This document shows, in pieces, positions 16,741 to 25,796 of a stretch of 64,000 nt of DNA; position 1 is the stretch's first letter, and the number at the start of each line of letters is the position of its first letter. The position numbers were made by a program, and so were the translations under genes. This stretch comes from DYRB01 sp963802205 (GTDB lineage: Bacteria; Pseudomonadota; Gammaproteobacteria; Chromatiales; Chromatiaceae), in contig CAWDHW010000020.1 of the NCBI GenBank assembly GCA_963802205.1, forward strand, positions 38,074-102,073, given 5' to 3'. Under the pieces are notes generated by a model. It was not told the origin of the DNA. It ran no database searches and was given only the letters and a program-made list of their open reading frames with translations.

Positions 16741-17202
16741 TCAGGCCGAGCCCAGGAAGGCGTTGGCGATGCGGTACTGGCGCTCGGCCTCGCCCTCCTC
16801 TTCGCCCTCGGTCTCTTCCATCTGGGCGCAGTTGACGGCCATGCGTGCCTGGACGGCGGCCTTCCAGGCGCGGTTCTGCCGGTCCGGCTGGAGGGCATCC
16901 GGGGTCAGGGCCGCGGCGGCGGCGGCGGCGACGAAGTGATCCGCCTGTGCCAACCAGTCCGTGTCCTTGCCGCAGTCGGTATAGGTCTTGGTGGCGTAGC
17001 TCTTGGCCGCCTTGAAGGCGTCTTCGACCTCCCCTGGGCTAGCCTCGATGTTGAGGGCGGTCTCGATCGCCCGGGCGACCCGTTCGTCGCGGTTGTAACC
17101 GGCGACGCTCTGGGCAAACTGGGCGCCGAGGACACGTTGGCGATCCGCGGACAGGGCGTCGACGGCGGCGCGCAGATCGTGATCGTTGATGATCTTGGCC
17201 AT
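16741..17202 (-). CDS. conserved hypothetical protein
   Basis: 153 residues with no family I recognise. It is Ala-rich and mostly helical (AKIINDHDLRAAVDALSADR; ALNIEASPGEVEDAFKAAKS), with one acidic run (EETEGEEEGEAE) near the C-terminus. It has no signal peptide, membrane segment or metal motif. A GGAGG ribosome site precedes the ATG at 17202. It converges on hypC (25-base gap) and is divergent from ppsR. The hydrogenase neighbourhood hints at, but does not prove, a related role. Confidence 0.7.
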   Translation of the reverse strand: MAKIINDHDLRAAVDALSADRQRVLGAQFAQSVAGYNRDERVARAIETALNIEASPGEVEDAFKAAKSYATKTYTDCGKDTDWLAQADHFVAAAAAAALTPDALQPDRQNRAWKAAVQARMAVNCAQMEETEGEEEGEAERQYRIANAFLGSA

Positions 17203-17414
17203 GGGCAGCCTCCTGGGGCTTGATGGGGGTACAAAGGGCCCGGTGCCGCGACGGGGTCGGGCTCACGCGCCACTATGCGGGAGATCCCCTATGGTGCGCA
17301 TTGACATGGGTCAGCCTCTGTGGCTGGGAACCTCTACCCGCTGGCGCAGTGTAGACTGCGGCGAGCACCGGCGGCGCGCTCGCCCCGGCCCAAAACCAGC
17401 CCCGGAGCCTGGCC

Positions 17415-18227
17415 ATGAAACGCACCGTCTTCTTCGTCTCCGAGAGCACCGGCATCACCGCCGAGACCCTCGGACACAGCCTGTTGTCCCAGTTCGACAG
17501 CGTGGACTTCGAGCAGGTCTACATGCCCTACATCAACACCCCGGAGCGCGCCAGGGCCCTTACGGATCGTATGCAGGAGGCCGCAAACCGCGATGGGGAA
17601 CGCCCCATCGTCTTTGCAACGCTGCTCGATCATGAGATCCGCGACATCCTGCGCGACGGCAACTGTTACTACCAGGAACTGTTCGAGGGGTTCATCGACC
17701 CCCTGAGCACGGAACTGGGGGTGCCCCCCAGCCTCAAGTCCGGGCGCAGTCACGCCATCGTCAAGCCCAGCTCCTATACCAAACGCATCGACGCGATCAA
17801 CTTTGCCATGGGTAACGACGATGGGATGCGGCCGGATAATTTTGCCAACGCCGACGTAGTCCTGGTGGGGGTGTCGCGTTCCGGCAAGACCCCGACCTGC
17901 CTGTATCTGGCCATGCACTATGGCCTGCGTTCGGCCAACTACCCGGTCACGGAGGAGGACTTCGAGCGCGGCGATGTCTCCCAAAAGGTCTGGGGGTGCC
18001 GGGAAAAGGCCTTTGCCCTGACCATCGACGCCCAGCGCCTTCAGCGCATCCGTGAAGAGCGCCGCCCTGGGAGCCCCTACGCCTCCATGGAACGTTGTCA
18101 GGCCGACATCCGACAGGCTGGCCAGATGTACAAACGCCTCCAGATCCCAGTGCTCAACACCACCAACCAGTCCATAGAGGAGATCTCCTCCCACATCCTC
18201 AAGCGGGTCAGGCACCATATCGAGTAA
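17415..18227 (+). CDS. ppsR: PEP synthase regulatory protein (bifunctional kinase/pyrophosphorylase)
   Basis: 270 residues of the DUF299 family. It starts MKRTVFFVSESTGITAETLG and has the P-loop VGVSRSGKTPT near the middle, followed by KTPTCLYLA and NYPVTEEDFERG. In characterised members it phosphorylates phosphoenolpyruvate synthase with ADP and dephosphorylates it with phosphate, releasing PPi. This fits a bacterium that uses PPi in central metabolism (pfp, hppA and ppa at 34.7-39.2 kb). It is a single gene, convergent with hemE. Confidence 0.93.
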   Translation: MKRTVFFVSESTGITAETLGHSLLSQFDSVDFEQVYMPYINTPERARALTDRMQEAANRDGERPIVFATLLDHEIRDILRDGNCYYQELFEGFIDPLSTELGVPPSLKSGRSHAIVKPSSYTKRIDAINFAMGNDDGMRPDNFANADVVLVGVSRSGKTPTCLYLAMHYGLRSANYPVTEEDFERGDVSQKVWGCREKAFALTIDAQRLQRIREERRPGSPYASMERCQADIRQAGQMYKRLQIPVLNTTNQSIEEISSHILKRVRHHIE

Positions 18228-18312
18228 CGGCAGCGGGTGAGGCCCGCCACCGATGGCGGCCGAACGATGCGCCCCGCTAACGGTCATGGCGCCGGCCCCA
18301 CCCCGGACCACC

Positions 18313-19377
18313 CTATTTGTGGTACTGGGGACTCAGCTCGTGTACCGCCGCCACAAGGGCGGCGGCATGGTCCGGTTTGACGTCCGGGTGGATGCCGTGG
18401 CCGAGGTTGAAGACATGCCCAGACCCCTGGCCATAGCTCGCCAAGACCCGGGCGACCTCGGCGCGAATGCGCTCGGGCGAGGCGTAGAGAACGCAGGGGT
18501 CCAGATTCCCCTGAAGCGCGACCCGCCCGGCCACGGCGGAACGGGCGTCCGCCAGGTCCAGGGTCCAGTCCACGCCCAGTGCATCGCAGCCGGTATCGGC
18601 CATGGCCCCGAGCCATTGGCTGCCACCCTTTGTGAAGAGGATCACCGGAACCCGCCGGCCCTCCGCCTCGCGGGTCAGACCGGCGACGATGCGGGCCATG
18701 TAGGACAGGGAGAACTCGGCATAGGAGCCCGGGTCCAGTGCCCCGCCCCAGGTGTCGAAGATCATCAGTGCCTGGGCCCCGCGCGCTACCTGGGCGTTGA
18801 GGTAGGCGGTGACGGCGTCCGCCACCTTGCCGAGCAGGGCGTGCAGCAGATCTGGACGATCGAACAGCATCGCCTTGGTGTGGGCAAAGGTCTTGGACCC
18901 GGCCCCCTCGACCATATAAGTCGCCAGCGTCCAGGGGCTGCCGGAGAAGCCGATGAGCGGCACCCGCCCGCCCAAGGCCGCGCGGATCGTGGAGACGGCG
19001 TCCATCACATAGCGCAGCTCGTCCTCCGGGTCGGGGACCGCCAAGCGTTCGACGTCCGCGGCGGTGCGCACCGGGCGCTCGAAGCGCGGGCCCTCGCCTT
19101 CGGTGAAGTAGAGCCCCAGGCCCATGGCGTCCGGGACCGTGAGGATGTCCGAGAACAGGATCGCGGCGTCCAGGGGGAACCGCTCCAGGGGCTGGAGGGT
19201 GACCTCACAGGCGAGTTCGGGGTCCTTGCACAGGTCCATGAATGACCCGGCCCGTGCCCGGGTGGCGCGGTACTCCGGGAGGTAGCGCCCGGCCTGGCGC
19301 ATCATCCACACCGGCGTGTAGTCCACGGGCTCACGCAGCAGGGCGCGCAGGAAGCGGTCGTTGGCAAGCTCAGTCAC
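18313..19377 (-). CDS. hemE: uroporphyrinogen decarboxylase
   Basis: 354 residues, the standard HemE length. It decarboxylates uroporphyrinogen III to coproporphyrinogen III, a step needed for both heme and bacteriochlorophyll. PVWMMRQAGRYLPEYR with the invariant catalytic arginines opens the protein. LFSDILTVPDAMG (conserved Asp) and GFSGSPWTLATYMVEG follow, and FNLGHGIHPDVKPDHA closes it. It is cytosolic, single-gene, and divergent from uvrD. Confidence 0.97.
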   Translation of the reverse strand: MTELANDRFLRALLREPVDYTPVWMMRQAGRYLPEYRATRARAGSFMDLCKDPELACEVTLQPLERFPLDAAILFSDILTVPDAMGLGLYFTEGEGPRFERPVRTAADVERLAVPDPEDELRYVMDAVSTIRAALGGRVPLIGFSGSPWTLATYMVEGAGSKTFAHTKAMLFDRPDLLHALLGKVADAVTAYLNAQVARGAQALMIFDTWGGALDPGSYAEFSLSYMARIVAGLTREAEGRRVPVILFTKGGSQWLGAMADTGCDALGVDWTLDLADARSAVAGRVALQGNLDPCVLYASPERIRAEVARVLASYGQGSGHVFNLGHGIHPDVKPDHAAALVAAVHELSPQYHK

Positions 19378-19495
19378 GGGCTGGGAGTCTCCCGGGCAAG
19401 GTAGCAGGGGGCAATCGGTCCGCCCGGATTCTACAGCGCCAGGCCACCGGCCGCGAACCGCCGGGTCCGGGGCCTGCCTCTGTTAGAATCCGGTC

Positions 19496-21772
19496 ATGAA
19501 TGATGACGTCTCCAAGATTCTCGATCCCCTCAACGACGCCCAACGCGAGGCCGTCGCCGCCCCCACTGGAAACCTTCTGGTCCTGGCCGGGGCAGGCAGC
19601 GGCAAGACCCGGGTCCTGGTCCACCGCATCGCCTGGCTGATCCAGGTCGAAGGCGTCGCTCCCTGGGGCGTGCTGGCGGTGACCTTCACCAACAAGGCGG
19701 CCCGCGAGATGAAGGGACGCATCGAGGAGATGCTCGGGGGCCCCATCGGCGGCATGTGGGTCGGGACCTTCCACGGCCTGGCCCACCGCTTCCTGCGCGC
19801 CCACTGGCAGGATGCCGGGCTGCCCCAGCATTTCCAGATTCTGGACTCCGATGACCAATCGCGGCTGGTCAAGCGCTGCCTCAAGGCCCTGGAACTCGAT
19901 GAGGCCAAGTTCCCGCCGCGCCAGGTCCAGGGCTGGATCAATCGCAACAAGGACGAAGGGCGCCGGCCCCAGCACCTCGACGACGGGGGCGCGGACTATT
20001 ACGAGCGCAAGCTGATCGAAGTCTACCGCGAGTACGAGACCGCCTGCACCCGCGGGGGTATGCTCGACTTCGCTGAGCTGCTGTTGCGCGCCCACGAGCT
20101 GCTGCGAGACCGCCCGGACATCCTGCACCACTACCGTGCACGCTTCCGCCACATCCTGGTGGATGAGTTCCAGGACACCAACGCCATCCAGTACGCCTGG
20201 CTGCGCCTGCTCTCCGGGCCCAACGCCAACCTCTTCGTGGTGGGGGACGACGACCAGTCCATCTATGGCTGGCGCGGGGCCAAGGTGGAGAACATCCAAT
20301 CCTTCCAACGCGACTACCCGGGCACGCGCCTGCTGCGCCTGGAGCAGAACTACCGCTCCACCGCCAATATCCTCAACGCCGCCAACGCCTTGATCGCCCA
20401 TAACCCGACCCGGCTAGGCAAGAACCTGTGGACCGATGGCGCGGCCGGTGAGCCAATCCGCCGTTACGCCGCCTTCAACGAGGTGGACGAGGCCCGCTTC
20501 GTGGTAGAGCGCATCCGCCACCAGGTCCAGGACCAGGGCGCGCGGCGCAGTGACTGCGCCATCCTCTACCGGACCACGGCCCAGTCCCGCCTGTTCGAGG
20601 AGGCCCTGATGCAGGCGGATATCCCGTTCCGGGTCTACGGGGGCCTGCGCTTCTTCGAGCGAGCCGAGGTGCGCGACGCCCTGGCGTACCTGCGCCTGCT
20701 GGCCAATCGCGACGACGATGCCGCCTTTGAGCGGGTGGTCAATACCCCGCCGCGGGGGATCGGCGAACGTACGTTGGAAATCCTGCGCGAGCAGGCCCGC
20801 GGGGCCCGCAGCTCCCTGTGGGAGGCGGCGCGGACCCTGGTCGGGTCGGGGGAGTTGGCCCCGAGAGCGACGGGGGCCCTGCGCGGCTTTCTCGACCTGC
20901 TCCGCGTCCAGCCTGCCCCCGGGGATGCGGTGGACCTCGCCGACCTGACCGCCGCGGTCGTTACCGCCAGCGGGCTGGCCGAACATTACCTCAAATCCAA
21001 GGACGGCAAGGGCGAGGATCGGGTGGAGAACCTGGAGCAGTTGGTGGAGACGACGCGACGCTTCCGCCAGGACCTCGAAGCCTTCGACGACGCCCTGGGC
21101 GATGCTGCCGACACAGACCCTGACAGTACCCCCACGCCAGGGGGCGCCGAGGGCGGGGCACAGGCGCAAGACCTGCTGGCCGCCTTCCTCGCACACGCCG
21201 CCCTGGAGTCCGGCGACGCACAGGCGGACCAGTTTCAGGAAGCCGTGCAGCTCATGACGCTCCACAGTGCCAAGGGCCTGGAGTTCCCGCTGGTCTTTCT
21301 AACTGGAGTCGAGGAGGGACTCTTCCCCCACAGCATGTCCGCGGAGGACCCGGATCGCCTGGAAGAGGAGCGGCGCCTGTGCTACGTCGGCATCACCCGC
21401 GCCCAGCACCTGCTTTATCTGACCCACGCCGAGACCCGCCGGATGCACGGCTCCGAGAGCTACCCCATGCCCTCGCGCTTCCTGCGTGAGATCCCCCCCG
21501 AGCTGATCGAGGAGGTCCGGGGTCGCGGGGTCTCGCGCATGGGCGGGGCCGTCGGCACGGCGCCGCGCTACTCCACCGGTGCGGCCCCGCGCCAGAAGGG
21601 CGCGGCGGGGGGCGGCTTCCACCTGGGCCAGCGGGTGAGCCACCCCAAGTTCGGCGAGGGGGTTATCCTGAACAGCGAGGGCCAGGGGGCCGCCGCCCGC
21701 ATCCAGGTCAACTTCTCCGCGGTGGGGAGCAAATGGCTGGTCCTGGCCTATGCACGGTTGGAGCCGGTGTAG
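19496..21772 (+). CDS. uvrD: ATP-dependent DNA helicase II
   Basis: 758 residues, a superfamily 1A 3'-5' helicase for nucleotide excision and mismatch repair. Motif I is LAGAGSGKTRVLVHR (near residue 35), motif II is VDEFQDTN, motif III is VVGDDDQSIYGWRGA and motif VI is YVGITRAQ. The C-terminus has the Tudor-like domain (GQRVSHPKFGEGVI) that binds RNA polymerase in UvrD/PcrA. Rep is the nearest alternative, but length and tail favour UvrD. Confidence 0.95.
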   Translation: MNDDVSKILDPLNDAQREAVAAPTGNLLVLAGAGSGKTRVLVHRIAWLIQVEGVAPWGVLAVTFTNKAAREMKGRIEEMLGGPIGGMWVGTFHGLAHRFLRAHWQDAGLPQHFQILDSDDQSRLVKRCLKALELDEAKFPPRQVQGWINRNKDEGRRPQHLDDGGADYYERKLIEVYREYETACTRGGMLDFAELLLRAHELLRDRPDILHHYRARFRHILVDEFQDTNAIQYAWLRLLSGPNANLFVVGDDDQSIYGWRGAKVENIQSFQRDYPGTRLLRLEQNYRSTANILNAANALIAHNPTRLGKNLWTDGAAGEPIRRYAAFNEVDEARFVVERIRHQVQDQGARRSDCAILYRTTAQSRLFEEALMQADIPFRVYGGLRFFERAEVRDALAYLRLLANRDDDAAFERVVNTPPRGIGERTLEILREQARGARSSLWEAARTLVGSGELAPRATGALRGFLDLLRVQPAPGDAVDLADLTAAVVTASGLAEHYLKSKDGKGEDRVENLEQLVETTRRFRQDLEAFDDALGDAADTDPDSTPTPGGAEGGAQAQDLLAAFLAHAALESGDAQADQFQEAVQLMTLHSAKGLEFPLVFLTGVEEGLFPHSMSAEDPDRLEEERRLCYVGITRAQHLLYLTHAETRRMHGSESYPMPSRFLREIPPELIEEVRGRGVSRMGGAVGTAPRYSTGAAPRQKGAAGGGFHLGQRVSHPKFGEGVILNSEGQGAAARIQVNFSAVGSKWLVLAYARLEPV

Positions 21773-21953
21773 GAAAGTCGCGCCAAGCACGCTCCACATC
21801 CCCCGCTCCCCAGGGAGAGAGTGCCGGAGCGAGGGGCGGTGGCCGCAGTCGGCCATGCCACTTTCATACTCAACCGATGGCGCCCCGCCCGCCGCCACCC
21901 GTGAGTCCGCGTCGTGCGAAAGACCGAACTACAAGCGTAACGACGAACTTGAT

Positions 21954-23120
21954 ATGCCGGACCCAAAGGCCTCTCCCCCACCGCTCGCCCTCTACGTCCA
22001 CCTCCCCTGGTGCATCCGGAAGTGTCCCTATTGCGACTTCAACTCCCACGCCAGCCCAAATGGGCCCCCGGAGTCACCGTATGTCGCCGCACTCCTGGTT
22101 GACCTGGCCCAGGACCTGACCGGCCCAGCCGCCGGTCGCCCCTTGGTCTCGATCTTCATCGGCGGCGGGACCCCAAGCCTGTTCTCCGGGGCGGCCATCG
22201 CCCGCTTCCTCGATGGTGTGCGCGCCCTGGCCGACCTCGCCCCGGATGCCGAGATCACCCTGGAGGCCAACCCCGGGAGCGCGGACGCGGCCAACTTCGC
22301 CGCTTACCGCGCCGCCGGGGTCAACCGCCTGTCCATCGGGGTCCAGTCCCTGGATGCCGGGCGGCTCAAGGCCCTTGGGCGCATCCACGACCCCGACCAG
22401 GCCAGGGCGGCCGTCCACATGGCCCGGGCGGCGGGCTTCGACAATCTCAACCTGGACCTGATGTATGCCCTCCCGGGCCAGACCCTTGGTGAGGCCGCGG
22501 CCGATCTGGACGCGGTCATTGCCCTGGGTCCCGAGCACCTGTCCTACTACCAACTCACCCTGGAGCCCAACACGCCGTTTCATCGCGCCCCGCCGCCCCT
22601 GCCGGACGACGACCTGGCGGCGGACATGCACGATCAGGGGGCCGATCGACTCGCGACAGCAGGCTTTGGCCAGTACGAGGTCTCGGCCTATGCCCGCCCC
22701 GGGCGGCGCTGCCGGCACAACATCAACTACTGGGAGTTCGGCGACTACTTAGGAGTAGGTGCCGGCGCCCACGCCAAACTCACAGACCCCGCGACCGGGC
22801 GGGTCGAACGGAGCGCCAAGCACCGCCACCCGGATGCCTATCTGGCGGCCGTTCCCGATGGGGCCTTTGCGAGCACACGCCGAACCCTGGGCCCGGACGA
22901 TCTGGTCCTGGAGTTCGCCCTGTTCGCCCTGCGCCTGAACGCCGGCTTCGACCCAACGCTATTCGAGGAACGGACCGGTTTGACCTACGGGGCCATCCAG
23001 GCACGGGTGGAGGCCGCACGGCGCGATGGGCTGCTGGAGCCTGGCCACCGGCTGGTGCGGCCCACCGAGTTGGGGCAGCGATTTCTGAACGACCTGATCG
23101 GTCGGCTTGGGGGAGACTGA
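21954..23120 (+). CDS. hemW: radical SAM heme chaperone HemW
   Basis: 388 residues. The CxxxCxxC motif CIRKCPYC (Cys20, Cys24, Cys27) binds the SAM 4Fe-4S cluster. YVHLPWC at the start, the GGGTPSLFS glycine loop, EANPGSAD and the C-terminal HemN-type domain all match HemW, a heme-binding chaperone distinct from true HemN. The frame is open from 21750, but the residues before MPDPKASPPPLAL are not conserved, so ATG 21954 is used. Confidence 0.93.
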   Translation: MPDPKASPPPLALYVHLPWCIRKCPYCDFNSHASPNGPPESPYVAALLVDLAQDLTGPAAGRPLVSIFIGGGTPSLFSGAAIARFLDGVRALADLAPDAEITLEANPGSADAANFAAYRAAGVNRLSIGVQSLDAGRLKALGRIHDPDQARAAVHMARAAGFDNLNLDLMYALPGQTLGEAAADLDAVIALGPEHLSYYQLTLEPNTPFHRAPPPLPDDDLAADMHDQGADRLATAGFGQYEVSAYARPGRRCRHNINYWEFGDYLGVGAGAHAKLTDPATGRVERSAKHRHPDAYLAAVPDGAFASTRRTLGPDDLVLEFALFALRLNAGFDPTLFEERTGLTYGAIQARVEAARRDGLLEPGHRLVRPTELGQRFLNDLIGRLGGD

Positions 23121-23246
23121 GGGTATCGCCGTGCCAATGGGGCCCGCGCCGCTTGCCCGCATCATTGGGCCCTAGACCCAACGCTCGCCAGCAAAGTGTC
23201 AAATTCGCAACAGACCTCCTTTTTGTATCTTTTTTCAAAAAAACTG

Positions 23247-23275
23247 TTGCGCAATCCTCCCGCGTCGCCTATTAT
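23247..23275 (+). promoter_or_regulatory. sigma-70-type promoter of the porin gene
   Basis: TTGCGC (23247-23252), a 17-base spacer and TATTAT (23270-23275) match the consensus with ideal spacing. An A/T-rich tract (TTTTTTCAAAAAAA) just upstream resembles an UP element, as expected for a highly expressed outer-membrane protein. Confidence 0.75.
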
Positions 23276-23346
23276 TCTCCCCGCAAAGCATGAGTCTGTC
23301 TGGTTTAGTCAGACATTGGGCAAATCCACAACACTGGAGCTACACG

Positions 23347-24786
23347 ATGAACAAGAAGCTAATCTCCCTGGCGGTCGCCGCCGCCCTCGTCGCCCCGGCC
23401 GCGGCCATGGCGGACGCCATCCTGTACGGCAAGATGAACGTCTCCCTCGACTATATCGACATGGACAACGCCATCGCGCCCGTCGCCAACGTCCTTCCCG
23501 TATCGATTAACGGCGTCACCAGCCCCTCCATCTGGGCGCGCAACGGTGTCAACCTCGGCTACGTGGTCCCCGGCGTGGCCGGCCCCCTGGGTGCCGTGGC
23601 CGTCGCTCCGCAGACCGTCGGTGGCGGCTCGAGCTTCAAGGGCTGGGGCATGGCCAACGGCTACGTCCCCAGCTCTGTTGCCTATAACGCCGCGGGTGTC
23701 ACCTCCGCCGGCGGTGGTCGCGCCAACCGTCTGGGCGTCAAGGGCTCCGAGGAGCTGGGCGGTGGCCTGAAGGCGATCTACCAGATCGAGATCGGGATCA
23801 ACGCCAACGACACCAACAACAACCTCGTCAGCAACGCCGACACCTTCTACTACCGGAACACCTTCGTCGGCCTGGCCGGCGGCTGGGGTACCGCCCTGAT
23901 GGGTCGTCACGACACCCCGCTGAAGATCTCCACCGGCAAGCTGGACCTCTTCGCCGACACCCTGGCGGACATGAACGCGACCGTCGGCTTCCAGGATCTG
24001 CGCGCCGACAACGTCGTTGCCTACATCTCCCCGTCCTTCGGCGGCTTCACCCTGGCGGGCGCGGTTGTCCCGGCTGGCGGTTCCACTGCGCTGGGCACCA
24101 CCAACACCGAGTCGGACCAGATCAATGGTGCTTGGTCGTTGGCCGGTATCTATAGCAACGGGCCCTTCTACGCGTCCGCGGCTTACGAGTCGCTCAACGC
24201 CGAGATGTTCAACACCAATGCCAACAACTATGGCTGTGCGGCCCCCGTCTTGGGCCAGACCAGCTCTTGCGGCACCTCCGACAGCGACTGGACCAAGTGG
24301 CGCTTCGGCCTCGGGCTGCTGGACTGGAACGGCTTCAGCCTGACCGCCATCTATGAGCATCACGACAACATCGCGGGCTCGAACGCCTACACGACTGGTC
24401 CTGCGTACGCACCGCTCGATAGCACGTACCCTGGCGCAGCCATGGGCTACAACTACTTCCTGCCGGCCAGCCCGGACCAGATGGACCTGTGGCAGATCCA
24501 GGCCGGCTACTCGTTCGGCGCCAGCCAGATCAAGGCGATGTACGGTGCAACGAGCTTCGACAGCGGCAACTGGGTGGCTAACCCGATCGTCGGCGGGCTG
24601 GCGAGAGCGGCGTCTAACGACGTCCTGACCGGCGACCGCAGCACCTGGGCCGTTGGTTACGACTACAACTTCAGCAAGCGGACCAAGGTCTACGCCCTGT
24701 ACACCGACGTTCAGGACGACCGCAAGGACTGGATTGCCGGCTCCGAGTGGAGTGGCTTCTCCCTGGGCATGATGCACAGCTTCTAA
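23347..24786 (+). CDS. Gram-negative porin (trimeric general porin family)
   Basis: 479 residues. The signal peptide MNKKLISLAVAAALVAPAAA ends at AMA, with cleavage predicted after residue 22. The mature protein starts DAILYGKMNVSLDYID, a typical porin strand 1, and ends with the C-terminal Phe (GMMHSF) used for BamA recognition. RLGVKGSEELGGGLKAIYQIE is the family signature. It has two Cys (about residues 298 and 307) in an extracellular-loop-like region. It has its own promoter (23247) and terminator (24813), so it is probably a major porin. Confidence 0.93.
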   Translation: MNKKLISLAVAAALVAPAAAMADAILYGKMNVSLDYIDMDNAIAPVANVLPVSINGVTSPSIWARNGVNLGYVVPGVAGPLGAVAVAPQTVGGGSSFKGWGMANGYVPSSVAYNAAGVTSAGGGRANRLGVKGSEELGGGLKAIYQIEIGINANDTNNNLVSNADTFYYRNTFVGLAGGWGTALMGRHDTPLKISTGKLDLFADTLADMNATVGFQDLRADNVVAYISPSFGGFTLAGAVVPAGGSTALGTTNTESDQINGAWSLAGIYSNGPFYASAAYESLNAEMFNTNANNYGCAAPVLGQTSSCGTSDSDWTKWRFGLGLLDWNGFSLTAIYEHHDNIAGSNAYTTGPAYAPLDSTYPGAAMGYNYFLPASPDQMDLWQIQAGYSFGASQIKAMYGATSFDSGNWVANPIVGGLARAASNDVLTGDRSTWAVGYDYNFSKRTKVYALYTDVQDDRKDWIAGSEWSGFSLGMMHSF

Positions 24787-24812
24787 GCCTCGCTTAGATC
24801 GCCGTGAGATAG

Positions 24813-24843
24813 GAAACGGGGCCTTCGGGCCCCGTTTTTTTTG
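24813..24843 (+). terminator. Rho-independent terminator of the porin gene
   Basis: AACGGGGCC-TTC-GGGCCCCGTT followed by eight T. A perfect GC stem with a long U-tract, 28 bases after the porin stop. Confidence 0.95.
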
Positions 24844-24970
24844 CTTGTTCCGTCTGATCCCCAAGCCATGAGATGCACCTGCGCCCCTACGCGCCGCGTG
24901 GTGATGCGAGTCACGGCAGCGTGCTCGAACCAGAGAAGGCAGCACGCTCGGGATCCTCCCAGCGATTAGG

Positions 24971-24994
24971 TGATGTGCTAGCATCAGCACATCA
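24971..24994. promoter_or_regulatory. 9-bp inverted repeat, candidate VapB operator
   Basis: TGATGTGCT and AGCACATCA flank a 6-base centre AGCATC, giving a 24-base palindrome. It lies directly upstream of the decayed antitoxin reading frame, where VapB antitoxins of this type normally bind. The palindrome is intact although the genes after it are broken. Confidence 0.6.
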
Positions 24995-25250
24995 TCCGCG
25001 GATCCATCGAGTGTGCCAGCGCACCACGGTTCGATGAGGACGACCGTCTCAGCGCAGCGAAGGACCTGGCACGTCTGCAGGGCAAGTCGATGGGGCGCGT
25101 GATCGTCGGCATTGGCCCGGAAGGGGCTCCGATCGTCCACACCAGGAGGGCGACCATGCAACGGCTTTCCGGTCTTATGCTGTCGTCAGGACCGGCCCCT
25201 GATCGCGAAGCGACAGTGCAAGCCGCCCGAGGACGGGGACTGACACCTTG
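24995..25250 (+). pseudogene. decayed VapB-type antitoxin
   Basis: Joining two frames gives DEDDRLSAAKDLARLQGKSM and GRVI (25033-25104), then after a one-base shift SALARKGL and NGFPVL (25106 onward). These match the pattern of ribbon-helix-helix-type antitoxins of the VapB group (helix AAKxLAxxxGKSxGxVI, SxLARxGL, then RNGFPVL). The start region is degraded and no intact frame remains. It lies just after an intact palindromic operator and before VapC-like remnants. Confidence 0.6.
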
Positions 25251-25665
25251 GGACGTCGACGTCGCAGGACACGTTGGCCTAGCCGACCGCTGATCACCCG
25301 GAGGCGCACGCCTGGACCATATCGTCCAGGCGATCGTTCGCCGGGGACTGGAGCCCCTCGCGACCCAGGCATCGGCTTTCTGCGCGTCTCGTCCGATGCG
25401 AGATGTTCTTGAGCTGGGGCCAAGTCGCCCGGGAGGCATTCGCGTTGCAACCAGGCCAATGACGCGCTGCGGGACCACGTTTTGTCCCGGATGACGTCGG
25501 TCTAGGCAGGTCATGGCGACTTCCGCCAGGCCAGGCTCCTGGGGTATCGGCAAGTCACAGACGCCCACCTGCTCGCGATCGCCTTGAGCCACGCGGAGCC
25601 CTTGCCACATTCGATCAAGGAATCAAAAACGCGGTCTCGCACGACCAGTCCCGCAACGCCGTGAA
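25251..25665 (+). pseudogene. decayed VapC-type PIN-domain toxin
   Basis: Pieces of a PIN-domain ribonuclease toxin appear in order but in different frames: DHP then EAHAW (about 25292-25316), TQ then IGFLRVSSDA (25363-25400), LLGYRQVTDAHLLAIALSH (25536-25592) and LATFDQGIKNAVS (25601-25639). TQxGFLRVSS, RQVTDAxLLAxA and LATFD are hallmarks of the VapC family. At least three frameshifts and in-frame stops (for example TAG at 25503) separate them, so the toxin is inactive. It follows the antitoxin remnant in the usual vapB-vapC order. Confidence 0.65.
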
Positions 25666-25796
25666 CCGGAAATCCCGGTTTGATCTGCTTAGGTCGGCCC
25701 CGCCACGAGAGGGGATCCGCCAAGACCGACCGTGCTTACCCGGCACAGTCCACCGGGTTGCCGTCGGCCTGAAGGCCGACCTACGGACAGACTACC
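25666..25796. other. intergenic tail after the toxin-antitoxin remnant
   Basis: No gene is seen. It contains repeat family B copy 1 (25763-25785), next to the 3' end of rpiA. Confidence 0.4.
25763..25785 (-). repeat. dispersed palindromic repeat, family B, copy 1
   Basis: On the minus strand GTAGGTCGGCCTTCAGGCCGAC forms a 7-bp stem hairpin, 12 bases after the rpiA stop. A similar element (TAGGTCGGACTTCCGTCCGACC) follows clpB at 46381-46402. Confidence 0.6.

Noticed and set aside
24844..24970. Insertion sequence or prophage remnant beside the toxin-antitoxin pseudogenes
   Set aside because: No transposase-like frame, terminal inverted repeats or target duplications were seen.
23359..25161. 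Long open frame (600 codons) antisense to the porin
   Set aside because: It is a shadow of GC-biased coding sequence; the sense strand has a signal peptide, porin motifs, promoter and terminator.
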